The notes under the pieces were generated by a model. The model made no database searches. It saw only the letters and a program-made list of their open reading frames with translations, and was not told the origin of the DNA. Positions 1 through 9,526 of a stretch of DNA of 64,000 bases are shown here, one piece after another (position 1 is the first letter of the stretch; each line of letters starts with the position of its first letter). The DNA comes from Dyadobacter sp. 676 (GTDB lineage Bacteria; Bacteroidota; Bacteroidia; Cytophagales; Spirosomataceae), in NCBI RefSeq assembly GCF_040448675.1, contig NZ_CP159289.1, forward strand, positions 6,183,001 to 6,247,000, given 5' to 3'. The translations under genes and the position numbers were made by a program.

Positions 1-235
1 CCTTTTGCGGATAATAGCGCGCGTCGGTCTTAATTTTTCCGAAAATCCTTTTTAAAGTATTCGGGCTGATCTGCACCTGCGTCTTCTTGTAAAGGATATG
101 GCTGAGCCTGATAAAATCGCTGTTCGTCCATCCGGTACTATCAGGCTTGCCGTAGGTGTTGGCCACGAGCTGGCAACAGTGGTCGAGGAGGTCTAAAGTG
201 CTCGCCTTATCTTGTCCATTCTCCATAATACTCAT
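1..235 (-). CDS. N-terminus of an uncharacterised regulator-like protein, cut by the window edge
   Basis: The reverse strand opens with ATG at 235 (a second ATG lies three codons later) and reads without a stop to the edge, giving about 78 residues. The visible part is mostly helical and contains the string ISPNTLKRIFGKIKTDARYY. From memory, similar stretches (S/TLKRIxGK) occur at the N-terminus of multi-domain Bacteroidota proteins that are thought to bind DNA; the family has no function that I can name. The rest of the gene is outside the window. It is divergent from the SusC gene, with about 175 bases between them. Confidence 0.6.
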   Translation of the reverse strand, partial: MSIMENGQDKASTLDLLDHCCQLVANTYGKPDSTGWTNSDFIRLSHILYKKTQVQISPNTLKRIFGKIKTDARYYPQK

Positions 236-304
236 ACAATAAACTTCTGTATGTCAGCTTCTTAGGTTGTCCATAATTTTGGATAGCGAACTGGCTAAGC
301 GCAT

Positions 305-338
305 TTTGAAATCACCGGATTGTCCAATTTTATATTTG
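305..338 (+). promoter_or_regulatory. Candidate Bacteroidota-type promoter for SusC/SusD locus A
   Basis: TTTG at 305-308 and TATATTTG at 331-338 fit the Bacteroidota consensus (-33 TTTG, -7 TAnnTTTG). The 22-base gap is slightly longer than the usual 19-21. It lies about 70 bases before the SusC start at 410. Confidence 0.45.
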
Positions 339-409
339 CTCACTCAAATTTCTGACTTGCGCCGCCGGGGCGCTCCGGCGGCATGAAACCCTAAATATTG
401 GAAAAAAAT

Positions 410-3400
410 ATGCGACAAAAAATTCTACTTGGCTGCGCTTTCCTGTTTGTCTCCATGGGACCGCTGCTGGCGCAAGTACGGCAGCTAACAGGCAAGGTGA
501 CCGACGAGGCCGCAAAAGACCTGCCCGGCGTGAGCATCGTCATCAAGGGTACCCAGCGCGGTACAGTTACGGACGCCAGCGGCGACTATACGCTTGCATT
601 GCCCGATGGCGAGGCCGTTACCCTCACATTCTCGTTTGTAGGTTACCAAAGCCAGGACGTTGTTCCCGGTGCGCAAACCCAACTGAACGTCACCCTCAAA
701 CAAAGCGACAATGCGCTTTCCGAAGTGGTGGTGGTAGGCTACGGCACCCAAAGAAAGAAAGACCTTACCGGCGCGATCTCGTCGATAGGCGCGCGTGACG
801 TTGGCGGACGGCAGACGCTGCAGGTATCCGACGCTCTGCAGGGCAGCGTGGCGGGCGTCTCGGTAACCCGTAGCAGCGGGGCCCCGGGCTCGGGGTCGAG
901 CATTCTCATCCGCGGCATTACCACCATCGGCACCAATAGCCCGCTCGTAATTGTCGACGGCGTGCCGGTGGCGAGTATCGATAATGTGAACCCCGGCGAC
1001 GTCGAAAACATCACGGTGCTGAAAGATGCGGCCTCTGCGGCGATTTACGGCTCACGGGGAGCGGCGGGCGTCATACTCGTCACCACCAAACGCGCTAAAA
1101 GCGGGCAGGGAAGCCTCGAATACACCTATGAATATGGTGTGCAGCGTGCCACCGCCACACCCGAATATGTAGGCGTACAGGACTATATGCGGTATTTCAA
1201 CGAGCAGGCCGTCAACGACGGCGCCAGCGCCGGGCCCTTTTCAGATCAATACATCGCGTCCTACCTCGATAGCAACCGTGTGAATCCCGACCGCTTCCCG
1301 AATACCGATTGGCAGAAAGCCATTCTGACGCGCAAAAGCGCACCGCGGCAGCGCCACGACGTCGTGTTTACGATGGGTACCGGAAAAATCAGGACGAAGG
1401 CATCGCTGGGATACGCTAGCTCGGGTGCGTTCTATGATAACCGTTCTTACGACCGCTACCTTTTCCGCGTCAATAACGATTTGCAGGTCAATGACAAAAT
1501 CAGCGTTAATCTCGACGTTTTTTATAAGAGAACTACCAATAAAGGCAATGCCAACGAACTGCCCAATAGTACTTACAACCCCATTTATGAGGCGCGCGTG
1601 ATGCCGCCGATTTATGACGACGTATACGAAAACGGTAAACTCGCAGTAGGGAAGGACGGCCGTAACCCGCTTGCGCAACTTCGCGAAGGAGGCTTTTCGA
1701 AGGCATTGTACAACCAGCTAGGCGGGCGGATGCAGTTCAACTACAAGCCGGTGAATGGTCTTACGCTTTCCGCGTTGGTGGCGCCGGTATTCGATTTCGA
1801 CAAGACTAAATATTTCTCGAAACAAATCCGTTTCAGGAATCCGGACGGTACAGTGGGTACGGTTGTAAACCAGGCCCGCACCGTTTTGAACGAGGGGCGG
1901 TCGGAAGGCGTGACGATTAATGGCCAGTTGTTGGCTAATTATGTGAAGGAATTCAATTCGGTGCATTCGATCGATATCCTGGCGGGTTTTGAGGAAAATT
2001 ATCGTTCGCTCGAATCGCTCGGGGCGTCCCGCAGCGGGTTTGCGCTGACAGGCTTTCCTTACCTCAACTCGGGCTCCACCGAACTGCGCGACAATAGCGG
2101 CAGCGCCAATGAATCGGGCCTGCATTCGTTTTTCGGGCGGTTGCAATATAATTTCAAAAGCAGGTATTTCATTCAGGGGAACCTGCGTTCCGATTTGTCG
2201 TCGCGGTTCGCGGCCCGCTACCGAAGGGCCCTCTATCCCTCCGTTTCAGCCGGGTGGACTATTTCGGAGGAGCAGTTTCTCAAAACCAGCCCATGGCTGT
2301 CGTTCCTGAAACTCCGCGGCTCATGGGGCGAGGCAGGGAACGAGCGCCTGCTCGACAAGGATGGCAATCCGGCTTATTATCCCTACATGGCCACGATCGA
2401 CTTCTCTACGGCGTTGTTTTACCAGAATGGCGGTGTGGTACCGCTCACAGGCGGCGCGCAGCAGGTGTACGCGGTTGAAAACATCAGCTGGGAGACCAGC
2501 CGGACGGCCGATATCGGAGTCGATGCCTCGTTCCTGAACGACCGCCTTACATTGGCGGCGGACTATTACAAAAAGACCACCACTAACATCCTTCTTCCAC
2601 TTGATATCCCGCTTTACCTGGGCTACGACAAACCTAACCAGAATGCCGGGACACTTCACGTAAAGGGCTGGGAGCTCGAACTCGGCTGGCGCGACCGCAT
2701 CAGCAAGCTGAGTTATTCCGTTTCCGCCAATCTTTCCGATGCCAAATCCACTGTCGGGGATTTGAAAGGTACCGAATTCCGCGGCGACCAGATTGTCCGC
2801 AACGGGAGCCAGTACAACGAATGGTTCGGATATATTTCAAACGGGTTATTTCAAACAGTGGACGAAATCAAGGGAGCACCGGTGCTGAATGTCACTACAA
2901 AGCCCGGAGATGTCCGGTACGTGGATGTGAATAAGGATGGCAAAATCACGACCGACGACAAGGTGCTTTTGGGCGGCGCATTGCCGCGGTACCTGTATGG
3001 CGGCAACCTGCGCGCCGATTACGAGGGCTTCGATGCCGGCCTGACATTCCAGGGCGTGGCAAAAAAGCTGTCGCGCCTGAGCCCGGAAGTAACGCAGCCT
3101 TTTGCCGAGGCATTCGGCAATATGCCTGCGGAAATGGTCGGGAAGTTCTGGAGTAATAATAATACGCCTCAGCAAAACCTGAAAGCGGCCTACCCAAGGC
3201 TGTCGCGGACTTCCAGCGGCGCCAATTATGCGCTTTCCGATTACTGGCTGATGAGCGGCGCTTATTTCCGCCTCAAAAACATCACCCTGGGATATACCCT
3301 GACACAGGATCAACTGAAAAAGACGGGCGTGCAGTCGCTGCGGTTTTACCTGTCGGCCAACGACGTTTTCTCGCTCAGCAAATTCCCCAAATACCTCGAC

Positions 3401-3469
3401 CCGGAATCCGGCAGTTACTCGTACCCGATCGTGGCTACATTCATGGCCGGCGCTACCATCCGGTTTTAG
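410..3469 (+). CDS. SusC/RagA-family TonB-dependent outer-membrane receptor (locus A)
   Basis: Outer-membrane channel that takes up large nutrients, usually oligosaccharides, with energy from TonB and a SusD lid. The frame could start with TTG at 398, but ATG at 410 gives a clean signal peptide ending in LLAQ. In order: signal peptide (1-22), carboxypeptidase-regulatory-like domain (about 26-105; GVSIVIKGTQRGTVTDASG), the linker EVVVVGYGTQRKKDLTG, plug (about 115-225; LKDAASAAIYGSRGAAGV) and a long beta barrel ending in an aromatic residue (ATIRF). At about 1019 residues the length is normal. It has no N-terminal STN domain, so it is not expected to signal to a FecR protein, unlike the receptor of locus B. 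The SusD gene follows after 24 bases. The substrate cannot be read from the sequence. Confidence 0.95.
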   Translation: MRQKILLGCAFLFVSMGPLLAQVRQLTGKVTDEAAKDLPGVSIVIKGTQRGTVTDASGDYTLALPDGEAVTLTFSFVGYQSQDVVPGAQTQLNVTLKQSDNALSEVVVVGYGTQRKKDLTGAISSIGARDVGGRQTLQVSDALQGSVAGVSVTRSSGAPGSGSSILIRGITTIGTNSPLVIVDGVPVASIDNVNPGDVENITVLKDAASAAIYGSRGAAGVILVTTKRAKSGQGSLEYTYEYGVQRATATPEYVGVQDYMRYFNEQAVNDGASAGPFSDQYIASYLDSNRVNPDRFPNTDWQKAILTRKSAPRQRHDVVFTMGTGKIRTKASLGYASSGAFYDNRSYDRYLFRVNNDLQVNDKISVNLDVFYKRTTNKGNANELPNSTYNPIYEARVMPPIYDDVYENGKLAVGKDGRNPLAQLREGGFSKALYNQLGGRMQFNYKPVNGLTLSALVAPVFDFDKTKYFSKQIRFRNPDGTVGTVVNQARTVLNEGRSEGVTINGQLLANYVKEFNSVHSIDILAGFEENYRSLESLGASRSGFALTGFPYLNSGSTELRDNSGSANESGLHSFFGRLQYNFKSRYFIQGNLRSDLSSRFAARYRRALYPSVSAGWTISEEQFLKTSPWLSFLKLRGSWGEAGNERLLDKDGNPAYYPYMATIDFSTALFYQNGGVVPLTGGAQQVYAVENISWETSRTADIGVDASFLNDRLTLAADYYKKTTTNILLPLDIPLYLGYDKPNQNAGTLHVKGWELELGWRDRISKLSYSVSANLSDAKSTVGDLKGTEFRGDQIVRNGSQYNEWFGYISNGLFQTVDEIKGAPVLNVTTKPGDVRYVDVNKDGKITTDDKVLLGGALPRYLYGGNLRADYEGFDAGLTFQGVAKKLSRLSPEVTQPFAEAFGNMPAEMVGKFWSNNNTPQQNLKAAYPRLSRTSSGANYALSDYWLMSGAYFRLKNITLGYTLTQDQLKKTGVQSLRFYLSANDVFSLSKFPKYLDPESGSYSYPIVATFMAGATIRF

Positions 3470-3493
3470 AAACCCTTTTTTGACTTGTAACAC

Positions 3494-5164
3494 ATGAAAA
3501 AGACCCTGTTTGTCATACTCCTCGCCGGTGCGACGGGCTGCCACACCCTCGACCTGAATCCGCTTTCGGAGGCATCTACCGGCACATTTTATTCCAACCA
3601 GACCGAGCTCGAGCTGGCCGTCAACGACTTGTACCGCCTTGCTTTCTGGGGCAACGATAACGAGTTGTTCAGTGATAACGAATGGCATCGCGGGCAACTG
3701 ACCAACGCCGTCATCGGAGGGACCATGAATGCCGACGACGCCGGCGTGCAGACCTTCTGGCTTAATTCTTACAAAGCCATCGCCCGGGTCAACTCCTTTC
3801 TGGCGAATAAAAACCGCGCCGCCGCGAATACGCCGGCAGCCGTAATGCTCAGGCTCGAAGCGGAAATGCGGCTGATCAGGGCATACCAGTACTCCCGGCT
3901 GATCACGCATTTCGGCGATGTTCCACTACTCACCGAGCCGGTCGCATTGGAAGAATCCTACGGAATAGCGCGGAAGAACCAGGGTGAAATCCTGCAATTT
4001 GTGTTCGATGAGCTCGATTTCGCTGCGGCTAACCTGCCGGTTTCCTATGGCGCCTCCGAAACAAGAAGGCTGACGAGAGGTGCCGCACTGGCGATCAAGG
4101 GGCGCACCGCATTGTACGCCGGCAAGTGGGAAATCGCACGCGATGCCTCCGCGGCCATCATGGAATCGGGTACCTATGCGTTGCATTCCAGCTATTCCCA
4201 GCTGTTTCTGAAAGCCGGTGAAACAAGCAAAGAGATCATCGTCAGCGTGCCGCGCGATGAAAAACAGCAGGTATTCAATGGGGCTGCCTATGTGCAGGAC
4301 AATATCTCGCGCAATGCGGGCGGATATGGCGCGCAGCTGCCTACACGCGAGCTGATGGACGCCTACGAATGCACGGATGGCAGGCCGATCGACGAGTCGG
4401 CGTTGTATGACCCCAAAAATCCGTTCAAAAACCGGGACCCGCGGCTGAGGGCCACGATCGTCGAGTTCAATACGCAATGGCTGGGCTACAATTATATGCC
4501 TCATCCCGATTCCCTAACAGTGTTCAGCTCGAAGGAAAACCGCCGCGTCCCCAACAAAGACACACGCGCAGTGGCCGCATTTGCCAGTTTTACCGGCCTG
4601 CTGTGGAAAAAAGGAATCGACCAGACCTGGCCCGACCGGCTGGTAGAAGACAACGATGCCATTATCATCCGCTACGCAGAAGTGCTTTTAACGTACGCGG
4701 AAGCCAAAATAGCGCTGGGAGAAATCGATGAAAGCGTTTTGAACGCCGTTAACCAGGTAAGGGCGAGGGCATACGGCGTCGATGCCGGGAGGACGGCCGA
4801 CTATCCTGCCATTACTACCACCGATGCGGCAGCGTTGCGCAAAATCATCCGCCGGGAGCGCCGGGTCGAGTTCCCCCGCGAAGGGCTGCGGTATATGGAC
4901 CTCATCCGCTGGCGGCTGGCCGAAAAGGCATTGTCGACGCCGGTGATCGGTTTGCCGGACCCCGCGGCTCAGAACCGGGCGAAGTGGCCTTTCCCGGGAG
5001 TCACCCCGCTGGACAACGACGGCATAGCCGATTACTCCGGCTTCGGTGCCGATGTGAAAGAGCTGTCGCAGCGTAGTTTCGACAAATCCCGGCAATACCT
5101 GTGGCCGATCCCGGCCGTGGAGCGGCGCGTGAACCCGAACATTACGCAAAATACCGGCTATTAA
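3494..5164 (+). CDS. SusD/RagB-family outer-membrane lipoprotein (locus A)
   Basis: Surface lipoprotein that binds substrate and caps the SusC barrel encoded just upstream. The start MKKTLFVILLAGATGC carries a lipobox, with Cys16 as the predicted lipidated residue. The helical TPR-like SusD fold is indicated by stretches such as IRAYQYSRLITHFGDVPLLT (about 140-160), and the C-terminal half shows the family signature RYAEVLLTYAEAKIALGE and IIRRERRVEFPREGLRYMDL. The end, YLWPIPAVERRVNPNITQN, is the usual SusD C-terminus. 556 residues is a normal length. It forms an operon with the SusC gene and probably with the large secreted protein downstream. Confidence 0.95.
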   Translation: MKKTLFVILLAGATGCHTLDLNPLSEASTGTFYSNQTELELAVNDLYRLAFWGNDNELFSDNEWHRGQLTNAVIGGTMNADDAGVQTFWLNSYKAIARVNSFLANKNRAAANTPAAVMLRLEAEMRLIRAYQYSRLITHFGDVPLLTEPVALEESYGIARKNQGEILQFVFDELDFAAANLPVSYGASETRRLTRGAALAIKGRTALYAGKWEIARDASAAIMESGTYALHSSYSQLFLKAGETSKEIIVSVPRDEKQQVFNGAAYVQDNISRNAGGYGAQLPTRELMDAYECTDGRPIDESALYDPKNPFKNRDPRLRATIVEFNTQWLGYNYMPHPDSLTVFSSKENRRVPNKDTRAVAAFASFTGLLWKKGIDQTWPDRLVEDNDAIIIRYAEVLLTYAEAKIALGEIDESVLNAVNQVRARAYGVDAGRTADYPAITTTDAAALRKIIRRERRVEFPREGLRYMDLIRWRLAEKALSTPVIGLPDPAAQNRAKWPFPGVTPLDNDGIADYSGFGADVKELSQRSFDKSRQYLWPIPAVERRVNPNITQNTGY

Positions 5165-5225
5165 TTTTCAATTTTTCCGTGGTGCCGTTAGCAATGCGGG
5201 TTATAATCCTTTTGATTTCAGAATA

Positions 5226-7714
5226 ATGATGTTTTCAATGAACAGAAACCGTGTGTGGGCATTCCTGGTTGGTTCGGTAATCGCTCTAAGCCAGCCGGGC
5301 ATCGCCCAAAAAAAGCGTATCCTTCATACAGCGGCATTTATCCGCATTTGGCAATGTATAACAACGAGGGCGAATGCGGTACCGGCGCCGTGGTGCCCTG
5401 GGCCGGGAAGCTCTGGGCGGTTACCTATGGCCCGCATTTGCCGTTCGGGTCGTCGGACAAGCTGTACGAGATCAGCACCGACCTGAAACAGACTATCCGG
5501 CCCGAAAGCATCGGCGGCACGCCCGCCAACCGCATGATCCATCGCGAAAGCCGCCAGCTTTTTATCGGCCCGTACGCGATTGACGAAATGGGTATGGTAC
5601 GCACGATTCCCTACCAAACGATGCCCGGCCGCCATACCGGGAACGCACGCCATTTGACAGATCCGGCAGGAAAAATCCTCTACGGTACCATGGAAGAGGG
5701 TTTTTATGAAGTGGATGTGAAAACGCTTGCCCCCAAAATGTTGTTCGAGGACGGCAATGTAGACCGCAACCGGGAAGCGGACAAGGCTACCTACCAAACC
5801 AAGGGCCTGCTGCCGGGCACCCATGGGAAAGGCTTTTACTCGGGTCAGGGCGTGGCTGTGTATTCCAACAACGGCGAGCCGGGCCGGCAGGCTGAAATCC
5901 AGTTCGATATCGAATCGGGCTCGCTCTCGGAATGGGATGGCAAGGACTGGAAGGTGGTGCGCCGAAACCAGTTTGTGGAAGTTACCGGGCCCGGTGGCAT
6001 TTATGGCAATTCCAATCCCGCCACGGACCCCATCTGGGCTACGGGCTGGGACGATAAGTCGGTTTTGCTGGGTGTTCGCGGCGAAGGAAAATGGACGTTT
6101 TACAGGCTTCCCAAGGCGAGCCACGCCTACGACGGCGCCCATGGCTGGAACACCGAATGGCCGCGCATCCGCGACGTCGGTACCGCGCAGCAACCGGATT
6201 ACCTGATGACCATGCACGGCATGTTCTGGAAGTTTCCCGGGCAGTTTAATGCGGCCAACAGCGCCGGAATCCGCCCGCGATCGGCTTATCTGAAAGTGAT
6301 CGGCGATTTTACCCGCTGGAACAACCAGCTTGTTTTCGGGTGCGACGATTCGGCCCAGCGCGAATTTTTGAATAAAAGAAAAGCAAAGGGCGGGATAGAA
6401 GGCCCGGGACAGTCCAATTCCAATCTCTGGTTTACACCCCTTAACCTGCCCGACGAGCTCGGCCCCAATGCCGCGGAGGGATCGGTATGGCTGAACGAGG
6501 CGGTCAGCGCCGGTCAGCTTTCCGAGCCGTTCCTCTTTGCCGGTTGGGCGCACCGGGCCGTTTGGATACGGAACGAAGGCGGGAACGAGACAAGTTTTGT
6601 TTTTGAAGTGGATAAAAAAGGAAACGGGGAATGGTCGGTGCTGAAAACCGTGAAAGTAGGTGCCGGGATGGCCTCCAACGTCGCATTCGCGGCTGCGGAG
6701 GCCGGCGAATGGGTGCGCGTGCGGCCTGATAATGCCACCCGGGCCACAGTTCATTTTACCTACACCTCCAACGACCAGCGAACGAATACCATGGATCTGA
6801 TTTTCAAAGGGCTCAGTAATGTGACGTCCCCGGAAAGCCATGGCGGGTTGTTGTATGGGTTGGGCGAAAACCGGCGCGTGCTGGGTGTGGCGGCTATGGA
6901 CCTGAAAAACGGCAAAGCGCAGGACGCCGGCTATTACGAGCTGGACGGCAACATGCAGCTCGTAAAGCAGGCCGATGCCGCAACGCACGCATTGATTAAA
7001 TCCAGGTTCGCTATCCCGAAACAGGTGGTGGCGGTAGAGGCTTCCTCCGTGCTGATTGTCGATGACAAGGGCCGCCGCTGGCGCCTGCCGCTTGGGAACG
7101 AGGCATTTACCGGCCTTACCAATCAGGCCGCACTGCGGATTTGCCGGGAAGTAGCCACCGAGCGGGACCTGTTCAACTGCCATGGTACGTTCTATGAGCT
7201 GCCTGCCGAGAATGCCGATGGTTATGCCAAAATCCGGCCCGTATCGTCGCATAACCTGCGTATTCACGACTACGCATCGTACCGTGGCCTGCTGGTGATG
7301 ACGGGAATCGACCCGACGTCGATGCAGAACAGCGGGCATATCATCGTTTCGGCAGATAAGGGGGCGGCGGTATGGGCCGGCGCGATCGACGACCTGTGGA
7401 AATTGGGTAAGCCCGTCGGCCGTGGCGGTCCATGGAAGAATACACAGGTGAGTGCCGGCCAGAGTTCGGACCCTTATCTGATTGGTTTTTACGACAAAAA
7501 GGAACTGAAATTATCCCATAATGCGGAAGAGGCTGTAACGTTTACGCTGGAAGCCGATCCGGTCGGGAATGGCTCCTGGATGCTTTACAAAACCTTTACG
7601 GTAAAGCCCGGGGAGCCGATTTCGTTTACCTTTCCCGGGGACTTCTCGGCCCGTTGGGTCAGGTTCAAAACCGACAAAGCCTGCACGGCTACCACCTGGC
7701 TGGAATACCGGTGA
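5226..7714 (+). CDS. Large secreted protein of unknown function, with a -1 frame change at its signal-peptide junction
   Basis: The signal peptide (MNRNRVWAFLVGSVIALSQP, ending GIAQKK) is read from 5226 or 5238 in one frame, but the mature protein (AYPSYSGIYPHLAMYNNEGE onward, to 7714) is in the -1 frame. They join at seven A's (5308-5314); CA AAA AAG there is a classical slippery heptamer (5309-5315). Either one A is missing or the ribosome shifts by -1. The in-frame start for the second part at 5255 would give no signal peptide. The mature protein of about 810 residues has a beta-propeller-like first half rich in W/G turns. It also has two similar domains of about 90 residues (6502-6766 and 7448-7711) sharing AGQxS-P, GNG-W, KT-V and WVR. 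Its place after SusC/SusD suggests a role in nutrient handling at the cell surface. I cannot name a family. Confidence 0.7.
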
Positions 7715-7756
7715 GCCATTTTACGGCAAACATTTTTATATTTCAGGGTTGAAAAA

Positions 7757-8359
7757 ATGGAAATGAACGCCCGGCAAATCCTGAAAGATCATGTTACCAA
7801 AAGCGTCGAACTGACCGAAGCGCAGTTCGACGCTTTTTATGCTTGCTTTAAACCCGCGTCGTTTCGGAAAGGACAGGCCCTTATCCGCGAAGGAGATGTG
7901 GTGACGCAGGAATATTTCGTGCTCAGCGGTTGTCTTAAAACCTATTTCCTGAACGACGAACTGAAAATGACGATCCTGCAATTTGCCATGCCGACCTGGT
8001 GGGCCTCGGATTACGACGCGCTGTATAACCATCACAGGGCGTCCGTCAATGTGGATTGCGTGGCCCACGCGGAGGTCCTGTCGATTTCGTCCGACGACAG
8101 GGAAAGAATGTGCCGTGAAATCGCAGGTATCGGGCATTTTTTCCGCTGGCGGACCAACAGGGGTTACGCCGCCGCACAGAGACGGTTGCTTTCGCTGATG
8201 ACGAACGATGCCCGGAAACGTTATGAAGAACTTCTGGCGCAATACCCCGCACTTTTCCAGCTCGTGCCGAAACATCTGATCGCCTCTTACCTGGGCGTGT
8301 CACGCGAGACGCTAAGCAGGTTGTACCACGCATCGAGCCAGGCTAAAAATGTGACATAG
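7757..8359 (+). CDS. Crp/Fnr-family transcriptional regulator
   Basis: A 200-residue regulator with a cyclic-nucleotide-binding-like beta-roll (about 25-115; KGQALIREGDVVTQEYFVLS) and a C-terminal winged helix. The recognition helix GVSRETLSRL places Arg183, Glu184 and Arg188 where E. coli CRP has Arg180, Glu181 and Arg185, the residues that read TGTGA. The gene's own last codons lie in a perfect TGTGA-N6-TCACA palindrome, upstream of the next gene. The ligand-pocket residues of true cAMP-binding CRP are not evident, and there is no N-terminal cysteine cluster, so the signal is unknown. The start ATG at 7757 follows the stop of the previous gene by 42 bases. Confidence 0.9.
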   Translation: MEMNARQILKDHVTKSVELTEAQFDAFYACFKPASFRKGQALIREGDVVTQEYFVLSGCLKTYFLNDELKMTILQFAMPTWWASDYDALYNHHRASVNVDCVAHAEVLSISSDDRERMCREIAGIGHFFRWRTNRGYAAAQRRLLSLMTNDARKRYEELLAQYPALFQLVPKHLIASYLGVSRETLSRLYHASSQAKNVT

Positions 8360-8365
8360 GTCACA
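8350..8365. promoter_or_regulatory. CRP-type palindrome overlapping the end of the regulator gene
   Basis: TGTGACATAGGTCACA is a perfect TGTGA-N6-TCACA site, and the symmetry extends one more base on each side. It lies 66 bases before the ATG of the nitronate monooxygenase gene. The adjacent Crp-type regulator has the matching recognition residues. Binding is inferred. Confidence 0.65.
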
Positions 8366-8431
8366 TAGTACCGATCGTTTTCTCTGTTTAATTTGCGACG
8401 CGGGTTTCACTTACCGCCCGCAGCCTGGATT

Positions 8432-9506
8432 ATGTGGAACCAAACCAAAGTTTCCCGCACGCTGGGAATCGAATTTCCGATATTGCAAGGCCCTTTCGGG
8501 GGTAACCTGTCGTCTGTCAGACTTGTTTCGACGGTCTCCAATCTCGGGGGCATGGGCGGCTATGGCGCATACATGCTCACGCCCGACGAAATCGTTGCAT
8601 TGGACAAAGAGCTCAAACAGGCGACGAATAAGCCTTATAACATCAACCTCTGGGTTTCGGACAGCGATTTTCCTTCCGGCGAAATTCCCGATGAGGTATT
8701 TGAAAAAGCGGCCGCACTGGTCAAGCCGTTTTTCGATGAGGTAGGAGTGCCGCTTCCCGCGAAGCCAAAAGCTTACCCGTCGCGCTTCGGGAATCAGGTA
8801 GAGGCATTGCTCGCTGCGAAGCCGCCGGTTTTCAGCTTTATTTTCGGTGTGCCTTCGCAAACGGTCCTTGACGATTTCCGGAAAAAGGACATTAAACTGA
8901 TCGGTAATGCCACCACCCTCGACGAGGCGATCGCGCTCGAAAATGCGGGTGTCGACGTCATTATCGCCTCGGGATTCGAAGCGGGCGGGCACCGTCCGTC
9001 ATTCCTGGAATCGGCGGAGGCGTCGTTGACGGGCACTTTTGTGCTGGTGCAGCAAATCCGTGAAAAAGTGAAAACCCCCCGTGGTGGCTGCCGGCGGCAT
9101 TGCCGATGCCCGTGGCGTGGCGGCCGCATTGACGCTCGGGGCCGAAGGCGTGCAGATAGGAACGGCGTTTCTGGCCACCGAAGAGTCGGGTGCGAGCGAA
9201 TACCACCGTAACCTGCTCCACTCGGACGCGGCACGTTACACGACGCTTACCAAGGTATCGACAGGCCGTTTAGGCCGCGGTATCCGCAGCCGTTATACCG
9301 AAACCCTGGCCGGCCGCAACGATCAGCTGCTTCCTTTTCCTTTGCAAAATCAGTTTGTCGTACCGCTCCGCAAAGCCGCGGCCGACAAGCAGCAATACGA
9401 CCTCATTATGTTCTGGGGCGGCCAGATCGCGCCGGTATTGAAGCATACCAGCGCGAAAAAGCTGTTTGAATCGATTGTCGGGGAAGTGCAGGGTTTCCTG
9501 AAATAG
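8432..9506 (+). CDS. Nitronate monooxygenase (2-nitropropane dioxygenase family), apparent frameshift
   Basis: FMN-dependent TIM-barrel enzyme that oxidises alkyl nitronates. The start MWNQTKVSRTLGIEFPILQG (8432) matches the family's N-terminus; the frame upstream of it is not conserved-looking. Family motifs include GGMGGYGA near the start, FGVPS, DVIIASGFEAGGHRPSF and, after the frame change, VVAAGGIADARGVAAALTLG. The reading frame breaks at six C's (9075-9080); removing one C joins EKVKTP to VVAAGG and gives a full-length protein of about 357 residues. The break is part of a window-wide pattern of one extra base in G/C runs and is probably a sequence error. The gene follows the CRP-type site and is likely controlled by the adjacent regulator. 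Confidence 0.85.
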
Positions 9507-9526
9507 GTACCAGACCTGTGCGGTTC

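Noticed and set aside
2846..3910. 354-codon minus-strand open frame over the SusC/SusD junction
   Set aside because: It spans two well-supported genes on the other strand and has no known domain.
5324..7339. 671-codon open frame on the minus strand
   Set aside because: It lies antisense to the large secreted protein and has no recognisable motif; it is a shadow caused by high GC and long coding on the other strand.
7757..8359. Crp-type regulator as a true cAMP receptor
   Set aside because: The recognition helix fits the CRP site, but the cyclic-nucleotide pocket motif of cAMP-binding CRP is not evident, so only family membership is claimed.
9075..9080. Poly-C run as a phase-variation switch
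   Set aside because: The same one-base excess occurs at every long G/C run in this window, including housekeeping-type genes, which points to a sequencing cause rather than a switch.
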